Shown here: positions 41,145-51,499 of the stretch, in pieces
How positions within the stretch are numbered: the stretch's first letter is position 1
Layout: each line of letters begins with the position of its first letter
Source: Homarus americanus
Lineage: Eukaryota; Arthropoda; Malacostraca; Decapoda; Nephropidae
Reading direction: 5' to 3'
Length of the DNA: 64,000 bases
Assembly (NCBI RefSeq): GCF_018991925.1
Contig: NW_024722158.1
Coordinates: 4,377,775 to 4,441,774, forward strand
Position numbers and translations under genes: made by a program
Notes under the pieces: generated by a model
Told to the model about the DNA's origin: nothing
Databases searched by the model: none
Seen by the model: the letters and a program-made list of their open reading frames with translations, nothing else

Positions 41145-41330
41145 GCAGGTGGGGGCAGGGGGGGGTAGGTAGGGGGTAGGTAGGGAGGGGGTAGGTAGGT
41201 AGGTAGGGTGGGGAGAAGGTGGGAGGAGTGGGGAGAGGTGGGGAGGGATAGGGAGGAAGTAGGAGGGGTAGAGGAGGGAAGGCTGGGGAAGGGAGGGGAG
41301 GGAGGCATTGGAGGAGGGTGAGGTGTTGCA
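41145..41330. repeat. GGTAGGTAGGGGGTAGG / GGAGGGG G-rich minisatellite
   Basis: Irregular 8-12-bp units. Confidence 0.9.
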
Positions 41331-41654
41331 TCTGCACCTGTCCTTGCACCTGTACTTGCACCAAGTTTACTAAATCAAGGTAAAATATACAATACAAAAT
41401 ACACCATCACACAAAATACACTACGTCAATTGTACCATTCAGGCGGACATCTGAAATCCTCTGTATCACGTCCGGCTCTCCTGTACCGTCATAAGCCGTT
41501 ACAAAACAATCATACGTGTGAAAACCACATACGGATACAGGTAATACAGCCAGAATACATAAGTGAAATCATATGTATACTGTATCTGTCATGTCTTTCA
41601 ATCCACCTGTATGATTCTGTATTTTTTTTTGTATGTTACAGGTGTGGGTTAAGG

Positions 41655-41702
41655 CCTTACCTGTATGATACTGTAACCACCTGGGAATTACTGTATCTGT
41701 AT
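41655..41702 (-). repeat. Single dispersed copy of the 43-bp minisatellite unit
   Basis: TACCTGTATGATACTGTAACCACCTGGGAATTACTGTA-like sequence is the reverse complement of the 22.5-kb unit with a few changes (shared GATACTGT, CCACCTGG, ATTACTGTA). Confidence 0.7.
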
Positions 41703-41763
41703 TAATATATTTAACAATTACAGGTATCATAACATAACGTAACACCCAGTACAGTTAAAGTGA

Positions 41764-41766
<3 letters not shown>

Positions 41767-41816
<50 letters not shown>
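41767..41816. repeat. (GT)n microsatellite
   Basis: Perfect run. Confidence 0.97.
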
Positions 41817-41817
<1 letters not shown>

Positions 41818-41917
41818 ACTTTTGAGGGTACAATTACACATGTGTGCACCGGTAATTGGCAATTATGTGCACACCTGAGAAATGCGGAACAGTGTTTAGG
41901 TCAATAATTGGTTGTAG

Positions 41918-41992
41918 GAAGAAGAAGAAGAGGAGAGGAAGGAAACGGTAACAGGAAGGGAAGGAGGAGGATGCGGAGTAGGAAGAGGAGAC

Positions 41993-42024
<32 letters not shown>

Positions 42025-42045
42025 GGAGGAGGAGGAGGAGGAGGA
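41918..42045. repeat. (GAA)n/(GGA)n tract
   Basis: GAAGAAGAGGA sequence then pure GGA from 41998. Confidence 0.94.
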
Positions 42046-42171
42046 GTGAGCGTACAGTATAGTGGCGTACATACACAGGACAAGGTTGGCCCGGCAGTAG
42101 GGAATTAGGTCAATGTTAAAGACACGAACGACACATATTGATTAATGGCCTTCACTCTGTACTGTGCTCCA

Positions 42172-42182
42172 CTACCACCACC

Positions 42183-42252
<70 letters not shown>
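42172..42252. repeat. (CCA)n-(CTA)n
   Basis: CAC then CTA repeats. Confidence 0.97.
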
Positions 42253-42288
42253 AGATTTACTACGCCACTACTGTACATCGATACTACT

Positions 42289-42369
42289 TCCAGCCTCCCC
42301 CTATAGCCATACCTTCGCCATCATTTTATTACCTTAATATTAAATATCCTAATACATAAGTAGCTATCC
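42289..42369 (-). mobile_element. TAG-associated retroposon, copy D (5'-truncated)
   Basis: Only the ~80-bp 3' part is present, with CACC to TACC and an extra T relative to other copies. In sense orientation the 5' junction is ATAGTAGTAG|GATAGC and the 3' end runs into TAG repeats. Confidence 0.75.
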
Positions 42370-42476
42370 TACTACTATATCGACACTACCACTATCATCA
42401 GTATCACCATTACTACCACCACTACTGCCACTACCCCTTCCTTCCCTCACCACAACCCCCACCATCATGTTCTCAC

Positions 42477-42510
42477 CTATCTGCTCTTCCTTGATCTTCC
42501 GGAGAGATAA
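42477..42510 (-). other. Candidate exon-like segment LSLRKIKEEQI
   Basis: Minus-strand unique sequence reads LSLRKIKEEQI up to ATAG|GTGAGA, a fair donor. The upstream acceptor (GGTAAG) is poor, but the frame is open upstream (CFMCLGK) and downstream. The charged, protein-like composition is unusual here. Confidence 0.15.
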
Positions 42511-42544
42511 CTTACCAAGACACATAAAACAAGCGCGTGGGTGA

Positions 42545-42895
42545 GCAATGTGGGTGGTGGAGAGAGGGGTGTGAGGAGGGTGAGGTAGGATGGGTGGTGG
42601 GAGGGTGGTGGGGAGGTGGTGAGAGGTGGTGAGAGGGTGGTGGTGAGGGAGATGAGGTGAGAGGTGAGGGGTGGTGGGAGAGAGGTGGGGAGGGTAGGAG
42701 AGAGGTGAGGGTGGTGGAGAGAGGGAGAGGTGGAGAGGTGGTGAGGGGTGAGGTGGGTGAGGGTGGAGAGAGGTGAGAGGTGGAGAGTGTAGAGGGGTGG
42801 GAGGAGAGGTGGTGAGGGGTGGTGGAGAGAGGTGGTGAGGGGTGGTGGAGAGCGGTGGAGAGGGGTGGTGGAGAGGAGGTGGTGGAGAAGTGAAA
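42545..42895. repeat. ~19-bp minisatellite GGTGGTGGAGAGAGGTGGTG
   Basis: About eighteen irregular copies. Confidence 0.94.
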
Positions 42896-43129
42896 AGTAT
42901 AAGTGAGTATATAACATTATAAGTAGGACGTAGTGTAATATAAAGGTCACAAAACACTTAAGATACTTTGTAAGTAAATCTCTTTAGATAACTTTAAGTA
43001 AAAATGCAATAAAAAAGGTAAAAAAAATATCACAAGTTTTTAAAAATATGACAAAAAAAAAAGACAGAAAATTTATACTAAAAAGTTGTTTTAAAGTATA
43101 AAGGCAATAAAGATTAACAGTAGCTGATA

Positions 43130-43825
43130 GTGTAGTGTACTGTGTGTGTAGTGTAGTGTGTGTGTAGTGTAGTGTGTGTGTAGTGTAGTGTGTGTGTAGT
43201 GTAGTGTGGTGTGTGTGTGTAGTGTGGTGTGTGTGTGTAGTGTGGTGTGTGTGTAGTGTAGTGTGGTGTGTGTGTGTAGTGTGTGTGTGTGTGTAGTGTA
43301 GTGTGGTGTGTGTGTGTGTAGTGTGTGTGCAGTGTGTGTAGTGTAGTGTGGTGTGGTGGTGTGTGTGTGTGTGTGTGTGTGTGTGTTTAGTGTGTGTGTG
43401 TGTGTGTGTGGTGTGTGTGTGTGTGTGTGTAGTGTGTGTAGTAGTGTGTGTAGTGTGGTGTGTGTGTGTGTGTGTGTGTAGTGTGTGTGTGGTGTGTGTG
43501 TGTGTAGTGTGTGTGTGTGTAGTGTAGTGTGTGTGTAGTGGTGTGTAGTGTGGTGTAGTGTGTGTAGTGTGTGTGTAGTGTGTGTGTGTGTGTGTAGTGT
43601 GGTGTGTGTGTAGTGTAGTGTGGTGTGTGTGTAGTGTGGTGTGTAGTGTGTAGTGTAGTGTGTGTGTAGTGTGGTGTGTGTGTAGTGTAGTGTGGTGTGT
43701 GTGTAGTGTGGTGTGTAGTGTGTAGTGTAGTGTGTGTGTAGTGTGGTGTGTGTGTAGTGTGGTGTGGTGTGTGTAGTGTAGTGTAGTGTAGTGTGTGTGT
43801 AGTGCAGTATACTGTAGTGTGAAGA
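43130..43825. repeat. ~700-bp GTGTGTAGTGTAGTGTGGTGT array
   Basis: GT repeats punctuated by TAG and GGT. A 72-bp block at 43609-43680 is repeated exactly at 43681-43752. Confidence 0.97.
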
Positions 43826-44063
43826 CTGTAACATTATCCACTCATTAAACTGTTAACTGGTGTGATAATGTGACTGTCTCTACACTTAAATCACTTATAT
43901 AAATACTACAAGTCAAAGTATTAAAGTAACTGTGTCTTTTAAGTAATATTTATGAATGTTTTCTTAAGTGAAACATTTAAAACACACTTAAGTGGCCTAT
44001 TCTTCTTAAATAAGTATATCGTTTAAATAAGTGTATCTAAGAGAGGAATTTTTGTAAGTGACC

Positions 44064-44068
<5 letters not shown>
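43826..44068. other. AT-rich sequence with decayed CTTAAGTG/AAGTATT words
   Basis: No gene. ACACTTAAGTGG near 43983 is a strong palindrome-like word. Confidence 0.5.
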
Positions 44069-44130
<62 letters not shown>

Positions 44131-44140
44131 AAACACAACA
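44069..44140. repeat. (AAT)n microsatellite
   Basis: One AAAA break. Confidence 0.97.
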
Positions 44141-44419
44141 TGACCTGGTAACACCCTCAACACAACCCCTCATTAATGTGTCAAATTAACATCCACCAAC
44201 CCGGTAATTTAACACCCAGATTAAGAGTTAATATATTATCATCTAACCTCAACATGTGGTTCAGATTTAATCAGATTTCAATTTTATGAGAGGTAGATTT
44301 GAAGATTAATTTGTGAGTTAAGAGGAAAAATCTGGACTCATTGTGGGTTTTAGGATGTGTGAGTTTGTGAGTACAGTATTTGTGAGATAATGACGCAATT
44401 GGAGAAAACTTTAATTAAA

Positions 44420-44560
44420 ATGGTTAGGTTAGGTTTACGTTAGGGTTAGGTTAGGTTTACGTTAGGTTTAGGACCTATTAACACAGGGGTTTATTAGAAC
44501 TAGGGTATAATAGAACTGGGGTCTATTAGGACTGGGGCCTCTTAAGACAGGGGCCCATCT
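44420..44560. repeat. TTAGG-like block merging into ACTGGGGTCTATTAGG copies
   Basis: GGTTAGGTTTACGTTAGGG at 44423-44472, then five decayed copies of the 16-bp family. Confidence 0.82.
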
Positions 44561-44589
44561 GACAACTGACTATCACACTCCTCCCATGT

Positions 44590-44800
44590 ACCTTGTCCTA
44601 CCTCTACCCTACCCTACCTCCATACTACCTTACCCTACCCTACCCTACCTCCATACTACCTTACCCTACCCTACCCTACCTCCATACTACCTTACCCTAC
44701 CCTACCTCCATACTACAGATGGTAGACGGGCAGAGCAAGGCAAGGCAGGGCAGGTGGGGTGGGGTGGGGTGGGGTGGGGTGGGGTGGGGTGGGGTGGGTG
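44590..44800. repeat. TACCCTACCTCCATACTACC repeat and (GGGGT)n
   Basis: Four ~30-37-bp copies at 44590-44716, then GGGGT x9 at 44755-44800 (strong G-quadruplex sequence). C-rich and G-rich halves face each other. Confidence 0.95.
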
Positions 44801-44870
44801 AGGGGCAGATCCAGGTGTTCTGCGAGAGGACCTTCCGAATACGTAACCCTTTCACCTACTCTCATCCACT

Positions 44871-44961
44871 GTCTGTCTGTCTGTCTGTCTCTATGTATGT
44901 ATGTATGTAGGATTCCTAATGGTATTTTCATAAGCAAGGTTATATTGCAATCAACATCAGT

Positions 44962-45012
<51 letters not shown>
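44871..45012. repeat. (GTCT)n, (ATGT)n and (GT)n
   Basis: GTCT 44871-44888, ATGT 44892-44909, GT 44966-45012. Confidence 0.95.
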
Positions 45013-45013
<1 letters not shown>

Positions 45014-45079
45014 TCGTGTTAAAATCCTATCAAATAACCAACGAGACTTAACGAACAGGTAAAGAGGAGGCTCTCATTT

Positions 45080-45265
45080 AACATAATTAACCTGGGCATC
45101 TCCCGGTATTACCTATAATGAAGGTAATTATAGCCAGTAATTATAAGTAAACACTGATTTCAAGATCACTATTTTAACCTACATGTGTAATTAATTAGTT
45201 CAGATTAATTATATAACACAGGTTCCTGGGGTGATTATAGATAGTAAGTTAATTATAAGAATCTA
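45080..45265. promoter_or_regulatory. Cluster of seven TAATTA homeodomain words
   Basis: TAATTA occurs seven times in about 185 bp of otherwise unique sequence, including TAATTAATTAG. This is the core recognised by most homeodomain proteins. AT-richness raises the chance rate, so an enhancer is only a suggestion. Confidence 0.3.
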
Positions 45266-45404
45266 TATAATTCGTTAAGGTTCTAATGATTAACTGTCCT
45301 AAGTTTAGAGAGAAGAATGTATGTAACTTGGTTAATGTTAAGATAAAAACTTTTGTCGTAATTTAAATGGTAAGAATGTTCTATACATACACACATACAC
45401 TCTT

Positions 45405-45520
45405 CACCTTTCCACCCTCCCCCCTCCTCTCTCCCCCCTTCCCCCTCCTTCCACCTTCCTCCCCTTCACCCTTCCTCCTCCTTCTTCCACCATTCCTTCT
45501 CCCTCCTTCCCCTTCCTTAC
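45405..45520. repeat. CCTCC/CCTTC pyrimidine tract
   Basis: Low-complexity. Confidence 0.88.
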
Positions 45521-45754
45521 AAATAACCATATCCAGCGATTCTCAAAGATTCTTACGTAAAAAAATAAAATAAAATAAGTAAATTCTCGTAACCCCTCAC
45601 ATGCAACACCAAACACGCGCCAGGATTCTCAGAAAAAACCTTACGACAAAATCTCTTTTTTTTTCTCGTAAAGTCCTTGACGCGCCGATGCCGTTTTGGA
45701 CCGAATTTTTCAAAGAATCATAAGTTGTTTCTTGGAAGTAATTAGACACGTGGG

Positions 45755-45950
45755 ATTGGTGGAGGGGAGTTGAAGGGGGAGTTGGTGTGGTTGAAGGGGG
45801 TAATAGGGAGGGAGGGAGAGGGGGTTGAGGGGGTTGAGGGGTTGAAGGGGGTAATGGAGGTGGAGAGTTTGAGGGGGTTGGGGGATGGTTGAAGGGGGGT
45901 AGTAGGGAGGGGGGTTTGAAGGGGGTAGTGGGGGAGGGGGTAGGAGGAAG
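45755..45950. repeat. GGGGTTGAAGGGGGTAATGG minisatellite
   Basis: About nine irregular copies. Confidence 0.93.
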
Positions 45951-45959
45951 AACGGATGT

Positions 45960-46430
45960 TATCGTGGTTAATTCATCGTAATCAAGGGGTTAACAATGTA
46001 CTCTTTAAGTATTTCACATCGTACTCAAGATGATAAAATCGCACTCAGGCAATAAACACAAACACCTCTCTAACTACCATGACGTCACCTAGCATACACA
46101 TTAAAATAAACATAAAAAAACAACATTCCTCAACATTAACAACTTTCAAGGCTAACATTACACATTTTTCTAAACTAATATAAAAAAAATTCATGCAAAA
46201 TCATCTTAAAAAATTAATAACTCAAATCTCCCGCGAGTTAACAGAGACACGCCTGGGTAACTGGTGACGTTGGGAGGTATTAGCCCTGAACCAGCGGCCT
46301 ACATTGAGAGGTTAATATTGGCCTCGTGTGTTATTTTGTTGTTGTTGAGGTTAAAAGTTAGCTTGTAATTTAATAACTTAGTTGTTTTATGTTAAGGAAG
46401 AGTTAATGTTGATCTAAATAAAGTAGTTTG
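45960..46430. other. Unique AT-rich sequence, no gene seen
   Basis: Includes two decayed AATCGTACTCAAGATG-like words related to the first arrays of the window. Confidence 0.5.
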
Positions 46431-46439
46431 TGAATGAAC

Positions 46440-46560
46440 TTGGTATTGATAATGATGATGATGATTATAAAGACAAAAATAATGAGGATGGCAATAATGT
46501 TAAGAATGATAACAATAACATAGATGGTAATAATAATAATAACAATAAAAATGACGATAA
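46440..46560. repeat. (GAT)n/(AAT)n decayed tract
   Basis: Asp/Asn-rich open frame across it is a repeat artefact. Confidence 0.75.
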
Positions 46561-46702
46561 TAGCGATCCTGGACTCGGGACAGTAACTCGGGACGCCATC
46601 TTTGTCCTCAACACTCAGACCTTAAATACTGGTCAAGGTCATACTCGAACCCTCGTCCTCGAGCAGGAGTGAGACTAAGGTGGTTTTTAGCAGTGATGAC
46701 CA

Positions 46703-46732
46703 GTGTGTGTGTGTGTGTGTGTGTGTGCGTGT
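46703..46732. repeat. (GT)n microsatellite
   Basis: Short run. Confidence 0.94.
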
Positions 46733-46854
46733 AACAAAGACGTCACACTCAATAAAACTGATAAGCTCGTCAGATGATAAAATTCCTATATAAAAAGTGA
46801 ATCCCTATGTTAGGTGACATAGTGAACTCAGTACTGTGGATCACCTGAGGATTA

Positions 46855-47045
46855 TCCCCCCCCCCCCGAAGCTTATTTCACCCGAAGATTAACCACCCTA
46901 ACCTAACCTAATCTAACCAAACCTAACGCTAACTTAACCTAACCTAATCTAACCAAACGTTAACCAATTCTAACTTAACCTACGCTAACCTATCCTCACA
47001 CAACCTAACCTAACCTAACCTAACCTAACGTAAAGTAACGTAACC
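46855..47045. repeat. C13 run and interstitial (CCTAA)n block
   Basis: Telomere-like words at 46890-47045, with a clean CCTAACCTAACCTAACCTAA near 47010 and decayed CCAAAC/CTTAA versions to the left. Confidence 0.88.
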
Positions 47046-47109
47046 TTCAGCACACAAGGAGGTAGCCGAGCCGATACTGCACTCGACCTTCTTCATTTCC
47101 TCAACTGGT

Positions 47110-47248
47110 ACTAAGGGTTGGAGTGAGTGAGAGTGAGAGAGGGAGGGAGTGAGGGAGTGAGGGAGGGAGGGAGGGAGAGAGGAGGAGGAGAGAAGGAGAA
47201 GGAAGGAAGGAGGAGGAGGAGGGAGGGAGGGGGAGGAGGAGGAGGCTG
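47110..47248. repeat. (GGGA)n/(GGA)n purine tract
   Basis: Starts with GTGAGAGTGAGAG and ends in GGAGGAGGAGG. Confidence 0.94.
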
Positions 47249-47289
47249 AAGCACAAAACTCTGTCATTTATGTGACGTAATCTTCTGCT

Positions 47290-47405
47290 TGATGCGCCGT
47301 CCACCCTCCCTGTGATGGCCCCTCCAACCCTCCCTGTGTGATGCTGCCTCCACCCTCCTGTGTGATGCTGCCCCTCCACCCTCCTGTGTGATGACTGCCC
47401 CCCAC
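47290..47405. repeat. ~28-bp repeat CTCCACCCTCCTGTGTGATG
   Basis: Four copies. Confidence 0.92.
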
Positions 47406-47599
47406 CCCATTAACCTGCCCCCAGCCTCATAACACACCACTTCCCACACAACCCCCAATGAGAAATGACCTCGGCGGTGCTATCAACAGACCTCAGACCA
47501 AGGCCACACCCCCCTCACACATGTCATCCAGTATATACACAAAAGTCACCAAATAATTTAGCTTGGTGAAGATGGCTCCGTTGAGACCTTGCTCTTCCT

Positions 47600-47802
47600 C
47601 ACCAGCCTCCTCCTCCTCCCCCTCCTTCTCCTTCCCCTACTCCTCCTCCTGTCATTCTTCCTTTTCCGGGATCACCACCACCATCATCATTATCACCATC
47701 ACTACCACCATCATCATCATCATCACTACCACCACCATACTTACAACATAAAGTACACACAAACAAACAACCAAGGAACTTATATAGACTTACTACCACA
47801 AC

Positions 47803-47849
<47 letters not shown>

Positions 47850-47932
47850 TCACTCATAATAAACAGGAACTTTAAAAAACAAAATGGCCGTCATACCTAA
47901 CTATGCCTTGTGTGTGTGTGTGTGTGTGTGTC
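47600..47932. repeat. CCT tract, (CAT/CAC)n, (AAT)n and (GT)n
   Basis: CCTCCT 47600-47650; ATC/ACC 47665-47740; AAT 47798-47846; GT 47908-47932. Confidence 0.93.
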
Positions 47933-47935
47933 TAG

Positions 47936-47978
47936 GATACTGTCACCACCTGGCCAATTACTGTATACCTGGACTTCA
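47936..47978 (-). repeat. Single dispersed copy of the 43-bp minisatellite unit
   Basis: GGATACTGTCACCACCTGGCCAATTACTGTATACCTGG-like sequence matches the reverse complement of the 22.5-kb unit over about 35 bp with small indels. Confidence 0.7.
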
Positions 47979-47997
47979 TGAGACGACAAAAGTGCCA

Positions 47998-48250
47998 CGC
48001 CCTCAATGCTACTTCCCACGCCCTCCACGCTACTACCCACGCCCTGCACGCTCTCCCATGGTACCACACACGCCTCTGTACGCCACCACCCACGCCCACA
48101 ACACCATCCCCCAATCCCTCCACACCACCCATGCCCTGAACACCACTACCACCCACGCCCACACCACCACCCACGCCCTCAGCACCACCACCCACGCTCT
48201 GCACACCACGACCCATGCCCTCAACACGACCACCCACGCCCTCCACGCCC
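47998..48250. repeat. ~24-bp repeat CACCACCCACGCCCTCAACA
   Basis: About eleven copies of CCCACGCCC followed by a variable ACACCAC segment. Confidence 0.92.
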
Positions 48251-48364
48251 GAAGACTAAACAAAGGCGCTACACCGTGGGGGGAAGGTAAAAATATACCC
48301 AGCAGTTGAGGCAGAGGCGGGGCCGTCCCTGTTGACAAAGAACTCTTCTCTCTCCTCCCTCCCT

Positions 48365-48665
48365 GTAACCTACTGTACATGTAATGCTCTACCTGTAACC
48401 TGAAGTACCTGTAACCTACTGCACCTGTACCTGTAATGGTGTATCTGTAATGCTGTACCTGTAACCTACTGTACCTGTAATGCTGTACCTGTAACCTGCT
48501 GTACCTGTAACCTACTGTTCCTGTAATGCTGTACCTGTAACCTACTGTACCTGTAATGGTGTATCTGTAATGCTGTACCTGTAACCTACTGTACCTGTAA
48601 CCTGCTGTACCTGTAATGCTGTACCTATAATGTTCTATCTGTAACTTACTGTACCTGTAACATAC
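48365..48665. repeat. 15/30-bp repeat TGTACCTGTAATGC and TGTACCTGTAACCTAC
   Basis: About nineteen 15-bp half-units alternating in two forms. Confidence 0.95.
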
Positions 48666-48685
48666 TACCACATAAGGGTAGAGAT

Positions 48686-48885
48686 AATAATGACGTCAGT
48701 GGTGGGGTGAGAGATAATGATGACGTCAGAGGGTGAGAGATAATGATGACGTCAGAGGGTGAGAGATAATGATGACGTCAGAGGGTGAGAAATAATGATG
48801 ACGTCAGAGGGTGAGAAATAATGATGACGTCAATGGGTGAGAGATAATGATGACGTCAGAGGGTGAGAGATGGCAGGAAAAGGTG
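48686..48885. repeat. 26-bp minisatellite, one TGACGTCA (CRE) per unit
   Basis: Intact palindromic TGACGTCA begins at 48691, 48721, 48747, 48773, 48799, 48825 and 48851: a first step of 30 bp and then exactly 26 bp five times. Unit GAGAGATAATGATGACGTCA. TGACGTCA is the full CREB/ATF consensus. The other positions show a few substitutions and the octamer shows none. Confidence 0.96.
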
Positions 48886-48969
48886 AGATAATGAGAGACA
48901 GGAAGAGTCAATTACTGCAACCAGCGCCCTACAGTACGGCGACTTTATGATGGCGCAGTGCTGACTATA

Positions 48970-49082
48970 TCTATCTATCTATCTATCTTTATGCATTTGT
49001 GTATGTATGTATGTATATATGTACTGTATGTATGTATGTATGTGTCATTAACTATTTACTTATATATTTATCAATGTCTATA

Positions 49083-49119
<37 letters not shown>
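48970..49119. repeat. (ATCT)n, (ATGT)n and (CA)n
   Basis: ATCT 48970-48990, ATGT 49000-49042, CA 49083-49119. Confidence 0.95.
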
Positions 49120-49120
<1 letters not shown>

Positions 49121-49191
49121 CCGGCCGACCAACGCCCTGCTGACGAAGGTGATGACGAGGCTGAGTATAAACGGCAACTGATCCTTACCAC
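49119..49191 (-). other. Candidate exon encoding a hydrophobic segment
   Basis: Minus strand: CTTCCCCTACCAGGCTCCTCCAG is a strong acceptor. The 73 bases after it read GKDQLPFILSLVITFVSRAL then VGR in one phase, with CTC AGC CTC GTC ATC ACC TTC GTC, a strongly C-ending codon pattern, and reach GAA|GTGTGT at the start of the (GT)n tract. The peptide would be a membrane-helix-like segment. Family unknown; another phase is open too. Confidence 0.28.
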
Positions 49192-49194
49192 CTG

Positions 49195-49560
49195 GAGGAG
49201 CCTGGTAGGGGAAGGTGGGGGGTGAAGGTGAGGGGTTGTAGTAGTGAGGGGGAGGGGAGGTGGTTGTAGTAGGGTGAGGGGGTGAAGTGGAAGTAGTGAG
49301 AGGGAAGGTGAGGGGCCAGTGAGGGAGGAGGAAGGTGAGGGGTTGTAGTGGAGGGGGGGAGGAAGGTGAGGGGTTGTAGTAGTGAGGGGAGGAAGGTGAG
49401 GGAAGGAGGGGAGGGAAGATGAGGGGTTGTAGTAGTGAGGGGAGGGAAGGTGAGGGTTGTAGTAGTGAGGGGAGGGAAGGTGAGGGAAGGGTAGTGGGGA
49501 GTGAAGATGAGGGGTTGTAGTAGTGAGGGGAGGAGGTGGGAGGAAGGGTAGTGGGGGAAG
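49195..49560. repeat. ~37-bp minisatellite GAGGGGTTGTAGTAGTGAGG
   Basis: About ten copies with GGAAGGTGAGG spacers; G-rich on the + strand. Confidence 0.95.
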
Positions 49561-49656
49561 ACAGTGGTCAACTCTGTCAACCCTTAGCACGGGAGGGGGG
49601 AGAAAAAACTGAGCCTTGATGTAGTACAGTAATAGTAGGTGTGTGTAGGTCTGCCC

Positions 49657-49657
<1 letters not shown>

Positions 49658-49701
<44 letters not shown>

Positions 49702-49860
49702 CACACACACCAGGTAAACAAACACATTATCTGAGACACATCATTCATCATACTTAGTTAATCTTTCCCATGACCCTCCCGCCCTCCCCATGACCTCCCG
49801 CCCTCATTCCTTCCTTCCCCATGACCTCCTCCTCTTCATGACCTCCCTGCCTCATGATCT
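49658..49860. repeat. (CA)n and CCCCATGACCTCCCGCCCTC repeat
   Basis: CA 49658-49711; at 49765-49860 four to five CATGACCTCC copies. Confidence 0.92.
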
Positions 49861-49964
49861 CTCCCCACAGACACGCACCTCCACCAATCGCTTTATACCA
49901 CCAAAATTGACCAATTCCTTTTATTTGAAGATAATAAAACTGCCAATGGGAAAATTACACAGCA

Positions 49965-50155
49965 TCAAGAGGGAGGGGGAGAGGGGGGGAGAGGGAGGGA
50001 GAGGGGAGGGAAGGGGAAGAAAAGTGGGAGAACGGAGGGGAGGGGTAGGAGAGAAAGGAGGGAGTGGGGGAGGGGATGGGGTGGGGAGAATGGGGAAGGA
50101 AGGGAAGGGAGAGGGTAGGGGAGGGGAGAGGGGGAGGGAGAGGAGGAGGGGCGGT
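49965..50155. repeat. GGGGA/GAGAGG purine tract
   Basis: Nearly pure purines with few T. Confidence 0.93.
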
Positions 50156-50159
50156 CTTG

Positions 50160-50420
50160 GTAATAGCTTCCTCATGGATATAATTCTATTTTATCTCTCA
50201 ATTTCCTTCACGTTTGTCACAATGAATTAAAAGTTGATCATTGTCTTGATATAATGACCCAGTGATGTTCTCATTATGGGACGTGTGCCGTGGACGAGGG
50301 GATACAAGCGCTCACCGGCCGTCCTGAGGGTAACTAGTTCGCTCCCAGGATTACCGCAAGTGGGTGTCTATGTTTACAGTTTGGGGAAGTGAAGGCTATC
50401 GAGTGCAGTGCCGAGAAGCG
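50160..50420. other. Unique sequence, no gene seen
   Basis: CpG-containing patch at 50280-50345; no convincing frame. Confidence 0.5.
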
Positions 50421-50800
50421 TACACACACACACACACACACACGCACATACAGTTGTAATAACACTCACGATAGTTAACACAACAGATCACAATCACAAC
50501 TACTAACCTTGTTGAGAGAGAGAGAGAGAGAGAGAGAGACCATCACAATATGTTACTTAAGTCAATACTTCCTATACATAAGTGTTTACATAACAATACA
50601 CACTTAAATCTGTTTAAGTGTGTAGGAGTGAGTGTTACTTAACGTGTTGCAAGGTTGAGGTAACATAATAAAGTGATGGTGGTGGTGGAAGTGGTGATGG
50701 TAGTAGTGGTGGTGGTGGTGGTAGTGGTGATGGTAGTAGTGATGATGGTGATGATAGTAGTAGTAGTAATGGTGGTAGTATTGGTAGTAGTGATGATTAT
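50421..50800. repeat. (CA)n, (GA)n and (GGT/AGT)n tracts
   Basis: CA 50421-50444, GA 50515-50539, GGT/GAT/AGT 50675-50800, with unique AAGTGTTTA-type sequence between. Confidence 0.93.
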
Positions 50801-50957
50801 AGAGTAAGGAAAAACCCATACCTCCCTTCTCACCCCCCACCCAACGACTGCTTCCAGGGTCATATACTTTAACTGAAAGGTCACACAAGGTCGGGGTGGT
50901 TAAGGGGGGTGACGGGGGAGGGGGGCGGTAGTCAACGGAGAATTAACATGTTGACCG

Positions 50958-50958
<1 letters not shown>

Positions 50959-50992
<34 letters not shown>

Positions 50993-51230
50993 AAAGGAGT
51001 AATGGCGCTGCCCACACAGTACACGGACGCCTTCAGTTGTGGTGTAACATGTGGCTGACTGGTGGTAGTGGTGGTAGTCGTAATGGTGGTAGTAGTGAAG
51101 GGTGGTGGTAGTGGTGATGATGGTGGTTGATGTGATGTTACCTGTGGGCGTGTGTTAGCTGTGGGCGTAACTAAGCTGTGGGCGTACGTTAGCTGTGGGC
51201 GTATATTAGTTGTGGGCGTATGTCAGCTAC
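50959..51230. repeat. (GT)n, (GGTAGT)n and AGCTGTGGGCGTA repeats
   Basis: GT 50959-50990; GGTAGT 51060-51130; five GTGGGCGT copies at 51140-51230 spaced about 20 bp. Confidence 0.92.
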
Positions 51231-51353
51231 CAAACGCCTCCCCACCAGAGGAAATACGTAATATAAAGCTATAATCCCCACACATGACATAAGACAGACA
51301 GCCATGTTGACAAGCTCTCAAATTTATGAGGTTCTGAGGCACTTACGAGCAAC

Positions 51354-51448
51354 GTGTGTGTGTGTGTGTGTGTGTGTGATACAGATGTTAGGTTTGGTTA
51401 GGTTAGGTTAGTTGTAGTGATGCTGGGAAAACACACACACACACACAG
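51354..51448. repeat. (GT)n, TTAGG-like block and (CA)n
   Basis: GT 51354-51378, GGTTTGGTTAGGTTAGG 51388-51408, CA 51430-51448. Confidence 0.93.
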
Positions 51449-51499
51449 TAAATGACCTGCCTCCACCTCCATCAATGTGACCTTTACCGTGACACTGAC

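Noticed and set aside
42984..43841. 285-codon His/Thr/Tyr-rich frame on the minus strand
   Set aside because: Reading of the GT/TAG array; no start context, domain or codon bias.
46570..46680. TACTCGAACCCTCG considered as a tRNA T-arm/B box
   Set aside because: The B-box match is partial and no A box or cloverleaf can be formed around it.
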